Shown here: positions 21,912 to 34,850 of the stretch, one piece after another
Layout of the letters: each line of letters starts with the position of its first letter
Position numbering within the stretch: position 1 is the stretch's first letter
Source: Penium margaritaceum
Taxonomy: Eukaryota > Streptophyta > Zygnematophyceae > Desmidiales > Peniaceae
Direction: 5' to 3'
Assembly (NCBI GenBank): GCA_023375785.1
Contig: SZWC01000031.1
Location: 556,415 to 620,414, forward strand
Length of the DNA stretch: 64,000 nucleotides
The notes under the pieces: model-generated
Database searches by the model: none
Told to the model about the DNA's origin: nothing
The model's input: the letters and a program-made list of their open reading frames with translations, nothing else
Translations under genes and position numbers: made by a program

Positions 21912-24493
21912 TCTGTGTGGCCCGATACAGACCCGGAGCTCTGGAGGCTCTAGGTGTTTTCTCACCTTCACTGATGATTTCAGCCGTTACACTACTGTGT
22001 ACTTCCTTTCCTCCAAAAACCAGTACTTTGACAGGTTCAAGGAGTTCAAGGCCATGGTGGAGAACCAGACTGGCAAGAAAATCAAGGCGCTGCGCAGCGA
22101 CCGCGGTGGAGAGTACCTGAGCAAGGAGTTCCAGGACTACCTCGCAGCAATAGGCATCAAGGCGCAGCGCACCGCGCCATACTCGTTGTAGCAGAATGGC
22201 ATAGCAGAATGCGCCAACCGCACCATCGTTGAATCGGCGCGCTCCATGCTACACGCGGCTCGACTGACCTACGAATTTTGGGCCGAAGCAGTGAGCACTA
22301 TGGTGTACATCAAGAACCGCATTCCAGGAAGGCCCTGGAGCGGATGACGTCGTACGAGGCGTGGTTCGGCAAGAAGCCGAGCGTGGGTCATCTTCGTGCG
22401 TTTGGCAGCTTGGCACACATGCACGTGCCAAAGGAGAAGCGGCAAAAGTGGGACACGAAGAGCGCGCGGATGCTGATGATTGGATACGACATGGCAAGTA
22501 AGGCTTATCGCCTTTACGAGAGGGATACATGCCACGTCATCATCTCTAGGGATGTCGTCTTCAAGGAGAGCAACATCATCGGCACCAACATTGTCTGTGA
22601 AGAGGAAGCACAAGTAGCAGCTAACGAGGCAGTGGGAGCAGATATCCTTCCTGACCCAGTCTCTCCTGATCCTTCCTCCACTATGACAGTGCGAGAACCA
22701 GTCTATTCTCCCATGTGTGATACATCAGATACAACAGCCCCATCGGCAGAAGCATATGAAGAACATGCACCACCATCAGCAGAAGCAGTTGTGCTAGCAA
22801 CATCGCACCAGCCGCCTGCTAACCCTCCAGCACCGGGTCGCAGGTACCCTCTCAGGGTGCGTTACAAGCCTGGTGAGCGCGGGTATTTCTGGATGCTCCT
22901 GATACCAGAGCAGATGAACGTCGCAGTTGCAGCAGACTTTGATGAGCTGACGTCGTAGAAGGAGGCCATGGCAACACCAGATGCAGTAGATTGGACGCAA
23001 GCTGTGCAACAGGAGATACAGTCGCAGCTTGACAACGGTACGTAGGAGCTGATTGAACGTCCACGTGGACGTAAGGTGACCAAGTGCAAGTGGGTGTTCA
23101 AGAAGAAGCGGGGAGCAGATGGCAACCTTGAAAAGTACAAGGCGAGGCTGGTCCCCAAGGGCTACTCGCAGCATGAAGGCATCGACTACACAGAAGCGTT
23201 TGCTCCCGTTGCAAAGTTTGCCTCTGTGCGTACGTTCCTTTCTTATGCAGCAGCTGAGGACTTTGAGATCCACCAAATGGACGTCAAGACGGCGTTCTTG
23301 AACGGTGACCTGGAGGAGGAGATTTACATAGAACAGCCGGAGGGGTTCGTCCTGGATAGCCAGGAGCACCTGTTTTGCAAGCTGTACGGCCTCAAGCAAG
23401 CGTCGCGTGCTTGGAACCAGAAGTTGGATGCCGCGTTGCAGTGCATGGGATTCAAGCGCAGCAAGTGTGACTACAGCGTCTATTGCTGGCAGCATGAGCA
23501 TGAGGTCCTTATCATCATCGTGTATGTAGATGACATGCTCTTTCTTTCCAACAGCACGTCTACACTACAAGAATTCAAGGAAGCCATGTAGGAGCGCTTC
23601 CAGATGTCTGATCACGGGGAGGCATCATACTTCCTTGGGTTCCAGATCACGCGTGACCGCAAATCACGCTCTCTCTCAGTACAGCAAAGCCGGTACATCA
23701 AGGATGTCTTGCAGCGGCTCAACATGGTAGAGGCAAAATCCATCGGCACGCCGCTCGAGACGCGGCAATACCTTGTGAGCTTCAATGGAGAACCGGATGC
23801 AGCTGAGCAGCAGAAGTACCAGAGCGCCGTCCGCAGCCTCATGTACGTGATGGTTGCAACCAGGCCGGACCTCGCACAGGACGTTAGCGCTCTGAGCCAG
23901 CAAATAGCCAATCTCGGACGTGAGTACCAGAAGGGAGTGAAGCGGATCTTCCGCTACCTTGCTGGAACCATCAACATCGGCATCACCTACAACGGCATCA
24001 AATACCATCATCAGCCATGCAGACGCATATTGGGGTTCAAACCATGAGCAATGCAAGTCCATCTCTGGACATGTGTTCCTCATGAATGGTGGGGCCATCA
24101 GCTGGTGCAGCAAGCGGCAGGTGGTCGTGGCCACCTCAAGCACGGAAGCTGAGTACGTCTCTCTCAGCTTTGGAGCGAAGGAAGCAGTTTGGCTTCAGCG
24201 TCTCATGGCAGAGATGAGTGGGAGTGCTGCAGTTCCAGTTCCTGTGCGCGTCGACAACTAGCGCGCAATCGCACTCGCCAAGAATCCTAAGCACCATGCA
24301 CGCACTAAGCACATTGACATCGCATATCACTTCATCAGGCACATGGCACAGCAGGGTCCTATCAAGCTCGAGTTTACTCCAACCAGCAAGCAGATCGTTG
24401 ATTTCTGCACGAAGCCAGTGATTCGTGAGAAGCAGCAGTTCTGCATGAAGGCATGTGGACTCAACCCACTCTGACTATGGCAAAGTGGGAGAT

Positions 24494-25231
24494 TGTTGTA
24501 AAAGGAGCCATCCGACTCAGTTACTGGTCCACAAAAGCAAGTTATAGGAAAGTACCAGATGCTTACTCCGATCGTCAATCGAACTTCACCATTGGAAAGA
24601 TCAGGTGGCAAAATATCTACGGTCCAAGTTTGAGGCCGATCCAACGGTCAGATTCGGAGATATGAATTATCAACGTTTTCGGGGTCATCGAGAGTCGATA
24701 TCCGGGTGACCATGGGCGATGGCTCCATGCCTTAGCCTGAGAAAAAGAAAAAGTCAAGAGGTCTAGGGTCAAGACCTGATGAGAGAAATATCCAAAAGGT
24801 CCTAGATTCTTGGGTTGTCTTGTCAGAGTGTGTTGACTAGGAAAAAGGTACCCATTCTTGCTTTCTGGGTGAGGTGAAATCCTTGTATTCTAGCCATGGA
24901 CACATGGCGATTCTTCATGGGATTGTGGGTTATGTGACCACTAGGAATGTGCCATGAGAGCATTTTCTAGCTCTCTAGGACGTGTGTGAGTGGTCAGCGT
25001 GGTTGCTAGGCTGATTTCCTCCCTTGTGCGAGATTATGGATTCTAGTGTGTGGGCCTTAGCCTCCATGGCTAAGTGGTGTGGCTTGTGAGAGGGCTGACT
25101 TGCCCAAGCTCTAGCTCTATATGTACTCCATTATTTTGAGTGATTCAAAAACCATTCTTCAGCACAAGTGATGCCCTTCCCGCCCCACATACTCGCTGCT
25201 CCAAGGCTTCGTTTCTCCTCCAGTTCCAACA
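24494..25231 (+). repeat. Family A LTR, right end of A3
   Basis: Starts TGTTGTAAAAGGAGCC and ends GTTCCAACA; 738 bp. It shares sublineage variants with the LTR at 16168-16906. It is followed at once by inverted integrase sequence TGAAGTACACAG. Confidence 0.9.
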
Positions 25232-27240
25232 TGAAGTACACAGCAGTGTAACGGGTGAAATCATCAATGAAGGTGAGAAAATACCTAGAGCCTCCAAAGC
25301 TCTGGGTCTCCATCGGGCCACACAAATCTGTGTGGACCAGCTCCAGCACCTCCTTTGCGCACTCCCCTACTCCAGAGAATGCCTCGCAACGCTGCTTCCG
25401 CTCCAAACAGCCGATGCACAACTGCTGCTCAAAGTTAGAGATGGTGGGCAAGTCACGCACCATCTACTTTGTTTGAAGTTGCCGCAAGGCGCACATGCCA
25501 ATGTGACCGTAGCGCGCATGCCAGATTTTTCCATCTGTGGCGTCCACCACTAGTGCAAGACTCTGCTCGCACGAGATCTTGGTCAGCCCTCGCAGGCGGT
25601 ACATGTCGCCTTCCTTCACCGACCTGGCCAACTCCTCTCCAGTTTCCTTGTCAAGGATGTAGCCATAGTTTTCATAAAAAACGACTTGCATTCCTCTGTT
25701 GGTGAGAGAGGACAAAGAGAGAACGTTGAACGCAGCATCAGGTACATACAACACACCATGGAACACTCCCACTTCAATGCCACGCGGAGTCTCCAACCAC
25801 ATCTCCACAATCCCAATCCCTTCAGGATACACCACTCGATCATCACCCAAAGCAATCGGACGGGGGGAATGGAGAGCAGTTGCGTAAACCACTCCTTGTG
25901 GTATGTCACGCTCTAGGTACACATGGAGTCCTTGTACCACGCTAGATCCGCCTTCTCCTTTCGCAACATGTCGGACTTCGCCATGAAGACGCGATCGCGT
26001 ACCTCCTTGGCCAAGTTCATGTTGCCCAAATGGAGCACGCCGGTCTGGTTTTGCTGTTGCTGTTGCTGTTGTTGACATTGCAGTGATTAATGCTGCTATT
26101 GCTCTGAAGATTGCTGCTTTTCCTGCTGCTGCTGTTGTTGCTGCTGTTGCTGCTTCTCCTTCTAGTCCCTCTTGTACTTGAGGCACTCTTTCTTATAGTG
26201 CCCCTCTTTCTGGCAATAGTGGAACTTACCCTTCTTCTTACCTTTGTACTGCCCGGACTACTACTGCTGCTGGTTGCGTGAGCCCATGACCATGGAAGCT
26301 GCTTCACTGCTGCTGTTGTCGCAATTCCGCTTTGTTGTATTGTGACATTGCTGCATTGGCCGGCACTCCAACGTCTCTCGCACCATGTCATAGCTCGTTA
26401 GGAGTCCCCTCAGCAAGAGGAGGATGAACCGCGTGTCTTCCACAATGTTGCCGGCCGCTTCCAGCAGCTTCGCCAGCTCCTTTGCCCTGTCCAAGTACGC
26501 CTCCATCCCTTCAACACCCTACATTTTAAGCGCCATCATCTTCTCCTCCAAAAGCATGAGGAATACAGGATCCTTGCTCTCATACTTCTTGCACAATGTG
26601 TCCCAACCCTCTTTTGCATTAGCCTTGTCACTCGCGTACTGAAGATGCGGGTTGGAGATGGTGTTGACAAGCAGCTTGTAGGCCTGCCTGTCCTTCTTCT
26701 TCCACTCTTCATGTGCCACCGCTACAGTTGTAAATGAACTTGCATTTGTTGCACCTTTATGCGGCGTCTTCCCCGCCACCACCTCTACTGCGGTGATGTC
26801 TTCTGCCTGTGGAGGTGGAGCGTGCTCGTCGCCGCTCACCACCTCCACAAGCCCCTCTCCTCCAAAAGGAGGTGGGTACAGATCTTCCAAAATGTGAAAT
26901 TGGCCCGTCCTTCTAGCCTCTCCAAGGGCTGGGCTGCTGTTACCACACTCGCTGCTACCATTTTGTGCTTTGGTGATGCTCAACGGTGCCCTTGAGTGGC
27001 CGCGCTACCCCTGCTTTTGTCGCTGCTTCTGCTAGAAATCGGTCTGACAAGAAATAGACTGTAGAGGCCAGCAGACTTAGTATTTGCAAATACACAGCCC
27101 ACCACTGAAGAATTCAGCTCAAAACATTTCAGATCGACCCATAAAACAGGGTCATCAACAAGGGATTTTCAGAGATATGCCCTTTTGAAAACAGGGTATG
27201 TTGTTGTTCCTACTCCAGGTCACACCAGTCAGCTTGTAAA
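25232..27240 (-). mobile_element. Inverted half-element of family A: integrase to leader
   Basis: On the minus strand: leader (about 26962-27240), gag (about 26020-26961, ATG at 26961), protease (about 25560-25990), GAG-pre-integrase (about 25440-25550) and the first part of integrase (25232-25440; [18 protein letters not shown]). The integrase end is fused to the plus-strand LTR of A3 at the same nucleotide position of integrase as the 16907 junction. The leader end runs into plus-strand leader sequence at 27241, making a foldback with arms of about 2 kb. Broken copy with no RT or RNase H in this orientation. Confidence 0.82.
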
Positions 27241-27502
27241 CGCCGTTTGCAAGCTGGCTGGTGTGAGATGGAGTAGGAGCAGAAGCATACCCTATTTTCA
27301 AGAGGGAATATCTCTCAAAATCCCCTATTGATGACCCTGTTTTATGGGTCGATCTGAAAGGTTTTGAGCTGCATTTTCCAGTGAAGAGCTCAGTTTTTCA
27401 AAATTCCCAGTCTGTTGACCTCTACAGTCCATTTTCTGTCAGACAGATTTCTGGGGTAGCGCCGCAAATCAAGGGCAACGCTGAGCATCACCAAGGCTCA
27501 AA

Positions 27503-28430
27503 ATGGCAGTAGAAGGCATAGTAACAGCAGCCCAGTCCTTGGAGATGCTGGAAGGACGCGCCAACTTCACATTTTCAAAGATCCTTACCTGCCTCCTTTT
27601 GGAAGAGAGGGGCTTGTGGGAGGTGGTGAGCTGCGACGAGCGCGCTCCGCCTCCACAAGAAAAAGGCATCACTGCAGCAGAGGTTGTGGTGGGGAAGACG
27701 CCGCAAAGGGGTGCAGCACATGCAAGTTCATCTACAACTGCAGCAGTGGTACATGAGCAGTGGAAGAACAAGGATAGGCAGGCGGCTTGTCAACACCATC
27801 TCCAACCCGTATCTTTAGTACGTGATTGACAAGGTTACTGCAAAAGAGTGGTGGGACATGTTGTGCAAGAAGTATGAGAGTAAGGATCCTGCATTCCTCA
27901 TGCTTTTGGAGCAGAAGATGATGGCGTTGAAAAAATAGGGTGGCAAAGAAATGGAGGCGCACTTGGACAGGGCAAAGGAGATGGCGAAGCAGCTGAAAGC
28001 GGCCGGCAACCTGTGGAATAGACGCGCTTCGTCCTTCTCTTACTAAGGGGACTCCCAACGAGCTATGAGACGGTGCGAGAGACCTTGGAGTGCCAGCCGA
28101 CTCTCGACCTCGACTTCATCTGCATGTACCTGGTGTAGGTAGAACTGCATCGCAATGCCGCAAAGCGCAATGGCGGCAGCAGCAGCAGTGAAGCAGCTTT
28201 CATGGCCATGGGCTCACGCAAACAGCAACAGCAGTAGTCTGGACAGCAGAGAGGCAAGAAAAGGCCAAGTGCCACTATTACCAGAACGAGGGGCACTACA
28301 AGAAAGAGTGCTTCAAGTTGAAGAGGGACCAGAAGGAACAGCAGCAGCAGTAGCAAAAGCAGCAATCTCCACAGCAACAGCAGCAGTAGTCATAGCAACG
28401 TCAGCAGCAGCAGCAGTACCAGAACCAGAC
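27503..28430 (+). pseudogene. A4 gag remnant
   Basis: Starts at the conserved position after the leader. The capsid-type region (NFTFSKILTCLLLEERG), knuckle region (about 28270-28320) and CAG-rich tail (28338-28425) are recognisable. Broken copy. Confidence 0.72.
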
Positions 28431-30750
28431 CGGTGTGCGCCATTTTGGCAACATGAACGTTGCCAAGGAGGTGCGCGACCGTCTCTTCATGGCAAAGTCT
28501 GACATGTCGCAGAAGGAAAAGGCGGATCAGGCATGGTACAAGGACTCAAAGTGTACCAAGAGTCTGACGCACGACAAGGAGTGGTTTACGCAGCTGCTCT
28601 CCATTTCCGCCGTCCGATTACTTTGGGTGATGATCGGGTGGAGTATACATAGGGGATTGAGATTGTGGAGATGTGGATGGAGACCCCGCGTGGCATTGAA
28701 GTGGGAGTATTCCATGGCGTGCTGTATGTACCTGATGCTGCGTTCAACCTTCTCTCAGTGTCCTCTCTCACCAACACAGGACTGCGAGTCGTCTTTGACG
28801 ACGACTATGGCTACATCCTCAACAAGGAAACAGGAGAGGAGTTTGCCTGGTCGGTGAAGGAAGGCGACATGTACCGCCTATTGGGGGCGACCAAGATCCT
28901 GCACGAACAGAGTCTAGCAGTAGTGGTGCAGGCCACAGATGGTGAAATCTGGCATGCGCACTATGGCCACATCAGCATGCGCGCCTTGCAGCAACTTCAA
29001 ATGAAACAGATGGTGCGTGACTTACCCACCATCTCTAACTTTCAGCAGCAGTTGTGCATCGGCTGTTTGGAGGGGAAGCAACATCACGAGGTGTTCTCTG
29101 GAGCAGGGGAGCACGCAAAGGAGGTGTTGGAGCTGGTCCACACACACTTGTGTGTCCCGATGCAGACCCTGAGCTGTGGAGGCTCTAGGTTGTTTCTCAC
29201 CTTCATTGATGATTTTGGTCGTCACACTCTTGTGTACTTCCTTTCCTCCAAGGACCAGTACTTTGACAGGTTCAAGGAGTTTAAGGCCATGGTGGAGAAC
29301 CAAACTGGCAAGAAAATCAAGGCGCTATGCAACGACCACGGTGGAGAGTACCTGAGCAAGGAGTTCCAGGACTCCCTCGTAGCAACAGGCATTAAGGCGT
29401 AGCGTACCGTGCCATAGTCACCAGAGCAAAACGACGTAGCAGAACGCGCCAACCGCACCATTGTTGGGTCGGCGCGCTCCATTCTGCACGCGGCTCGGCT
29501 GACCTACGACCTTTGGGCCATAGCAGTGAGCACTACGGTGTACATAAAAAACCGTGGTGCAACAAAGGCCGTGGAGCAGATGATGCCGTACGAGGCGTGG
29601 TTCGGCAAGAAGCCGAGCGTGGGTCATCCTCACGCGTTTGGTAGCTTGGCGTACGTGCACGTGCCCAAGGAGAAGCGGCAGAAATGGGACGCCAAGAGTG
29701 TAGAGATGCAGATGATTGGTTATGATGTGGCAAGCAAGGCGTATCGCCTTTACGAGAGGGATACTGGCCATGTCCTCATCTCCAGGGATGTCGTTTTCAA
29801 CGAGAGCAACGTCATTGTGTATGTGGATGACATGCTCCTCCTTTCCAACAGCATTTCTACACTACAGGAGTTTAAGGAAGCCATGCAGGAGCGCTTCCAG
29901 ATGTCTGATCTCGGGAAGGCATCATACTTCCTCAGTATCCAGATCACGTGTGACTGCAAATCACGCTCTCTCTTGCTACAGCATAGCCACTACATCAAGG
30001 ATATCTTGCAGCGGTTCGGCATGGCAGAGGCAAAACCCATCAAGACGTCATCGGAGACGCGGCAGTACCTCGTGAGCTTCAATGGAGAAGCGAATGCAAT
30101 TGCGTCGCGGAGGTACGAGAGCAACGTCGACAGCCTCATGTACCTGATGGTGGAAACAAGGCCGGACCTCGCACAGGCTGTTAGCGTTGTGAGCTAGCAC
30201 ATGGCCAATCCCGGACCTGAGGACAAGAAGGCAGTGAAGCGGATCTTCCGCTACCTTGCTGGAACCATTAACATCGGCATCACCTACAATGGCAACGACA
30301 ACATCGTTGGCTATGCAAACCCTGAGGACCGCAAGTCCATCTCTGGACATGTGTTGCTCATGAATGGTAGGCCCATCAGCTGGTGCAGCAAGCGGCAGGT
30401 GGTTGTGGCAACCTCAAGCACGGAAGCTGAGTACGTCTCTCTCAGCTTTGGAGCCAAGGAAGCAGTTTGGCTCCAGCGTCTCATGGCAGAGATGAGTCGG
30501 AGTGTAGCAGTTACAATTCCTATGCGCGTCGATAACCAGAGCACAATCGCACTCACCAAGAATCGTGACCACCATGCACGCACCAAGCACATTGACATCG
30601 CACATCACTTCATCAGGCACATGGTGAAGGAGGGTGTTATCAAGCCGGAGTTTACTGCAACCAGCAAGCAGGTCCCTGATTTCTGCACCAAGCCAGTGAC
30701 TCATGAGAAGCAGCAGTACTGCATGAAGGCATGTGGACTCAGTCCACTCC
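28431..30750 (+). pseudogene. A4 pol remnant
   Basis: Protease (WYKDSKCTKSLTHDKEWF), GAG-pre-integrase (WHAHYGHISMRALQQLQMKQ; CIGCLEGKQHHE), integrase ([24 protein letters not shown]), a piece of RT with YVDDMLLLSN, and RNase H (ISWCSKRQVVVATSSTEAEY; HHARTKHIDIAHHF). Same order as the other A copies. Broken. Confidence 0.78.
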
Positions 30751-30771
30751 GATCGTGGCAAAGTGGGACAT

Positions 30772-31496
30772 TGTTGGGAAAGGAGCCATCCGGCTCAGTT
30801 TCAGGTCCACAGGAACAAGTTACAGGAAACTACCAGATGCCTACTCTGATCGTCAATCTAACTATCCTAATGGAAAGATCATGTGGGAAAATGTCTACGG
30901 TCAAAGTTTGAAGCGAATCCAACAGTCGGATTGGGACATATGAATTTTCGAAGTTTCAGGGGTCATCAGCCACTGATATCCGGGTGATCATGGGCAATGG
31001 CTCCATGCCTTAGCCTATGAAAAGAGAAAAGGCACGAGGTCTTGATGGGAGAAATATCCAAAAAGGTCCTAGATTCTTGGGTCGCCTTATCACAGTGTCT
31101 TGACTAGGAAAAAAGGTACCTCTCACTTTTTAGGTGAGGTGAGATCCTTGTGTGCTAGCCTTTGACACATGACGATTCTCCATGGGATTGTGGGTTATGT
31201 GACCACTAGGAGTATGCCATGAGAGCATTTTCTAGCTCTCTAGGTCATGTGTGAGTGGTCAGCCTGATTGCTAGGCTGATTTCCTCTCTTGTGTGAGATT
31301 ATGGACTCTAGTGTGTGAGCCTTAGCCTCCATGGCTAAGTTGTGTGGCTTGTGAGAGGGCTGACTTCCCCAAGCTCTAGCTTTATATGTACTCCATCATT
31401 TTGAGTGATTCAACAACCAGTCTTCACCACAAGTGATGCCCTTCTAGTCCCACATGCTCGCTGCTCCAAGGCTCCCTCTCTCCTCCAGTTCCAACA
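30772..31496 (+). repeat. Family A LTR between A4 and A5
   Basis: Starts TGTTGGGAAAGGAGCC and ends GTTCCAACA; 725 bp. It is followed directly by the CAG-rich end of gag and protease of A5, not by a primer site and leader. Confidence 0.88.
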
Positions 31497-31570
31497 AATA
31501 TCCACAACAACAGCAGCAGCAATCACAGCAACGTCAGCAGCAGCACCAGCAGCAGCATTAGAACCAGACG

Positions 31571-34500
31571 ATCGTGCACCATTTTGGCAAGATGAACGTG
31601 GCCAAGGAGGTCCACGACCGCCTCTTCATGGCGAAGTCTGACATGTCACAGAAAAAAAAGGCGGATCTGGTGTGGTACAAGGACTCTGGGTGTACCAAGA
31701 GTCTGACGCACTTCAAAGAGTGGTTTACGCAACTGCTCTCTATTCCTCCCAGACCGATTGCTTTGGGTGATGATCCGGTGGTGTATGCCGAGGGGATTCG
31801 GAATGTGGAGATCTGGTTGGAGACCCCGCGTGGCCTTGAAGTGGGAGTGTTCCATGGCGTGTTGTATGTACCTAATGTTGCGTTCAACCTTCTCTCAGTG
31901 TCCTCTCTCACAAACGTAGGACTGCGCGTCGTCTTTGACGACGACTATGGCTACATCCTCGACAAGGAAACCACAGACGAGTTGGCCAGGTCGGTGAAGG
32001 AAGGCGACATGTACCGCCTGCTGGGGACGACCAAGATCCCGCGCAAGCAGAGCCTTGCAGCAGTGGTGCAGGCCACAAATGGCGAAATCTGGCATGCGCG
32101 CTACGGCCACATCGGCATGCGCGCCTTGCAGCAACTTCCAACAAAGCAGATGGTACGTGACTTGCCCACCATCTCTAACTTTGAGTAGCAATTATGCATC
32201 AGCTGTTTCGAGGGGAAGCAGTGTCGTGGGGCATTCTCAGGAGCAGAGGAGCACGCGAAAGACATGCTAGAGCTGGTCCACACAGACTTGTGTGGCCCGA
32301 TGGAGACCTAGAGTTTTAAAGACTAGGTATTTTTTCACCTTCGTTGATGATTTCAGCCGTTACACTGTTGTGTACTTCCTTTCCTCCAAGGACAAGTGCT
32401 TTCACAGTTTCAAAGAGTTCAAGGCCATGGTGGAGAATCAGACTTGCAAGAAAATCAAGGCGTTGCATAGCGACCATAGTGGAGAGTACCAGGACTACCT
32501 CACAATATCAGGCATCAAGGCGCAGCGTACTGCGCCATACTTGCCGTAGCAGAAAGGCATAGCAGAACGCGCCAACCGCACCATCCTTGAGTGAGCGCGC
32601 TCCATGTTGCACGCGGCTCGGCTCACCAACGACTTTTGGACGGAAGTACTAAGCTTTGTAATGTACATCAAGAACCACAGTCCAACAAGGTCCTAGAGCA
32701 GATGACGCTGTACGAGACGTGGTTCGGCAAGAAGCCGAGCGTGGGTCATCTTCGCGGTTTTGGCACCTTGGCGCACATGCACTTCCCAAAGGAGAAGCGA
32801 CAAAAAAAGGACGCGAAGGGCGTCCAGATGCTGATGATTGGCTATGACATGGCAAGCAAGGCGTATCGCCTCGAGAGGGATATAGGTGACGTCATCATCT
32901 CCAAGGATTTCGTCTTCAACGAGAGCAACGTCATCTGCACCAACATTGTCTGTGAAGAGGCACCAGAAACAGTAGCTAACGAGGTAGTGGGAGTAGAAAT
33001 ACTTCCTGACCCAGTCTCTCTTGATCCTTCCTCTACTATGACAATGGGAGAACCTCTCTACTTCCCCATGTCTGGTGGAGCAGATATAGTGATCTCATCG
33101 GCACAAGTAGAGGAAGAAGATGCACCATCATCAGTAGTAGCAGTTGTGTTAGCAACACCGTGCTTGCCGCCTGCTAACGCTCGAGCACCAGGTCGCAGGT
33201 ACCCTCCCAAGGTGCGCTACAAGCCTGGTGAGCGCGGGCATTTCTGGATATTGCAAAAACCATATCGGATGAATGTCGTAGTTGCAGCAAATTCACATGA
33301 GCCAACGTCCTACAAGGAGGCCATGGCTGCACCAGATGCAACAGATTAGGCGCCAGCTATGCAGCAAGAGATAGAGTTGCAGCTCGATAACGGTACGTGG
33401 GAGCTGACTGAGCGTCCACCAGGATGCAAGGTTATCAAGTGTAAGTGGGTATTCAAGAAGAAGAGGGGCGCAGATGGCAACCTCACAAAGTACAAGGTGA
33501 GGCTGGTCGTCAAGGGCTACTCGCAGCAAGAAGGTATCCACTACACAAAAACCTTTGCTCCTCTTTCCAAGTTTGCCTGTGTGTATACGCTCCTTTCCTA
33601 TGCAGCAAGAGAGGACTTTGAGGTCCACCACATGGACGTCAAGACGGCGTTCCTGAACGGTGACTTGGACGAGGAGATCTATATGGAGCAGCCGGAGGGA
33701 TTTGTCAGGGATGGCCAAGAGCACCTAGTTTGTTAGCTGCAGAAGTCGTTGTACGGCCTCAAGCAAGCGTCGCGTGCTTGGAACCAAAATTGGATGCGGC
33801 GTTGTAGTGCATGGGGTTTGAGCAAAGTGAGTGTGACTACAACGTTTATCGCTAGCAACTTAGTCATGAGGTGCTCATCATCATTGTTTATGTGGATGAC
33901 ATGCTCCTCCTTTCCAACAGAAGGTCTGCACTGCATGAGTTAAAGGAGGCCATGCAAGAGTAGTTCCAGATGTCTGATCTCGGGGAGGCATCATACTTCC
34001 TCGGTAGTCATGTCACGCGTGACGACAAATCACGCTCTCTCTTGCTGCAGCAGAGCCACTACATCAAGGATGTCTTCCAGCGGTTCATCATGGCAGAGGC
34101 CAAACCCATCGGCACGCCGCTGGAGACGCGGCAGTACCTCGTGAGCTTCAATGGTAAAGTAGATGCCGCTGAGTGGCAGAAGTACCAGAGCACCGTCAGC
34201 AGCCTCATGTTCCTGATGGTTGCAACCAAGCCGGACCTCGCACAGGCTGTTAGCACTCTGAACCAGCACATGGCGAACCCCGGACCTGACCACGAGAAGG
34301 CTGTGAAGGGGATCTTGCGCTACCTTGCTGGAACCATCAACATTTGCATCACCTACAATGGCGATAACATCGGCTACTCATACGCAGATTGGGCTTCAAA
34401 TCCTGAGAACCGCAAGTCCATCTATGGACATGTGTTCCTCATGAATGGCGGAGCCATCAGCAGGTGCAGCAAGCGGCAGGTGGTCGTGACCACCTCAAGC

Positions 34501-34800
34501 ACGGAAGCTGAGTACGTCTCTCTCAACTTTGGAGCCAAGGAAGCAGTTTGGCTTCAACGTCTCGTGGCAGAGATGATTGGGACTACAGTAGTTCTAGTTC
34601 TTGTGCGCATCAACAACCAGAGCGCAAATGCACTCGCCAAGAATCCTAAGGACCATGCACGCACCAAGCACATTGATATTGCATATCACTTCATCATGCA
34701 CATGGTGTAGGAGGGTGCTATCAACTTGGAGTTTACTTCAACCAGCAAGCAAGTCGGTATTTCTGCACCAAGCCAATGACCCGTTAGAACAGCAGTTCTG
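31571..34800 (+). pseudogene. A5 pol remnant
   Basis: Copia domains in order from protease to RNase H, read from the motifs given for A5: DSGC protease, H-H/C-x2-C pre-integrase, an integrase core remnant, RT with the K-W-V-F-K-K start and YVDD, and RNase H (ARTKHIDIAYHF). Broken copy. An integrase-RT linker rich in acidic and proline residues lies near 32950-33240. Confidence 0.78.
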
Positions 34801-34850
34801 CATGAACGGATGTGGACTCAGCCTACTTTGACCGTGGCAAAGTGGGAGAG

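Larger units (their letters stand above)
20871..24474 (+). pseudogene. A3 pol remnant (interrupted by MITE)
   Basis: Protease (WYKDSGCTKRLTHHKEW), GAG-pre-integrase (HYGHIAMRALQQLQTKQM; CIGCLEGKQH), integrase (RSDRGGEYLSKEFQDYLAA), RT (KCKWVFKKKRGADGNLEKYK; VYVDDMLFLSN) and RNase H (GHVFLMNGGAISWCSKRQVV). Order and wording match A1 and A2. A 327-bp MITE with its own target duplication lies within the integrase region. Broken copy. Confidence 0.82.
19505..25231 (+). mobile_element. Copia family A element A3
   Basis: Leader (19505-19926), gag (from ATG 19927), protease near 20880-21250, GAG-pre-integrase near 21370-21540, integrase near 21560-22400, RT near 23070-23720, RNase H near 24010-24460, a purine tract and the LTR 24494-25231. 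A hAT-like MITE sits inside the integrase region (21577-21903). Its left neighbour is an inverted LTR part rather than its own complete 5' LTR. Broken, with roughly ten breaks. It shares sublineage variants with A2. It is older than the MITE insertion. Confidence 0.85.
27241..31496 (+). mobile_element. Copia family A element A4
   Basis: Leader from 27241, gag from ATG 27503, protease near 28440-28810, GAG-pre-integrase near 28930-29090, integrase near 29130-29700, an RT remnant (VIVYVDDMLLLSNS) and RNase H near 30290-30740, then a purine tract and the LTR 30772-31496. There is no complete left LTR; leader sequence meets its own inverse copy at 27240/27241. Broken, with ten or more breaks, and shorter than A1 to A3. 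Confidence 0.82.
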
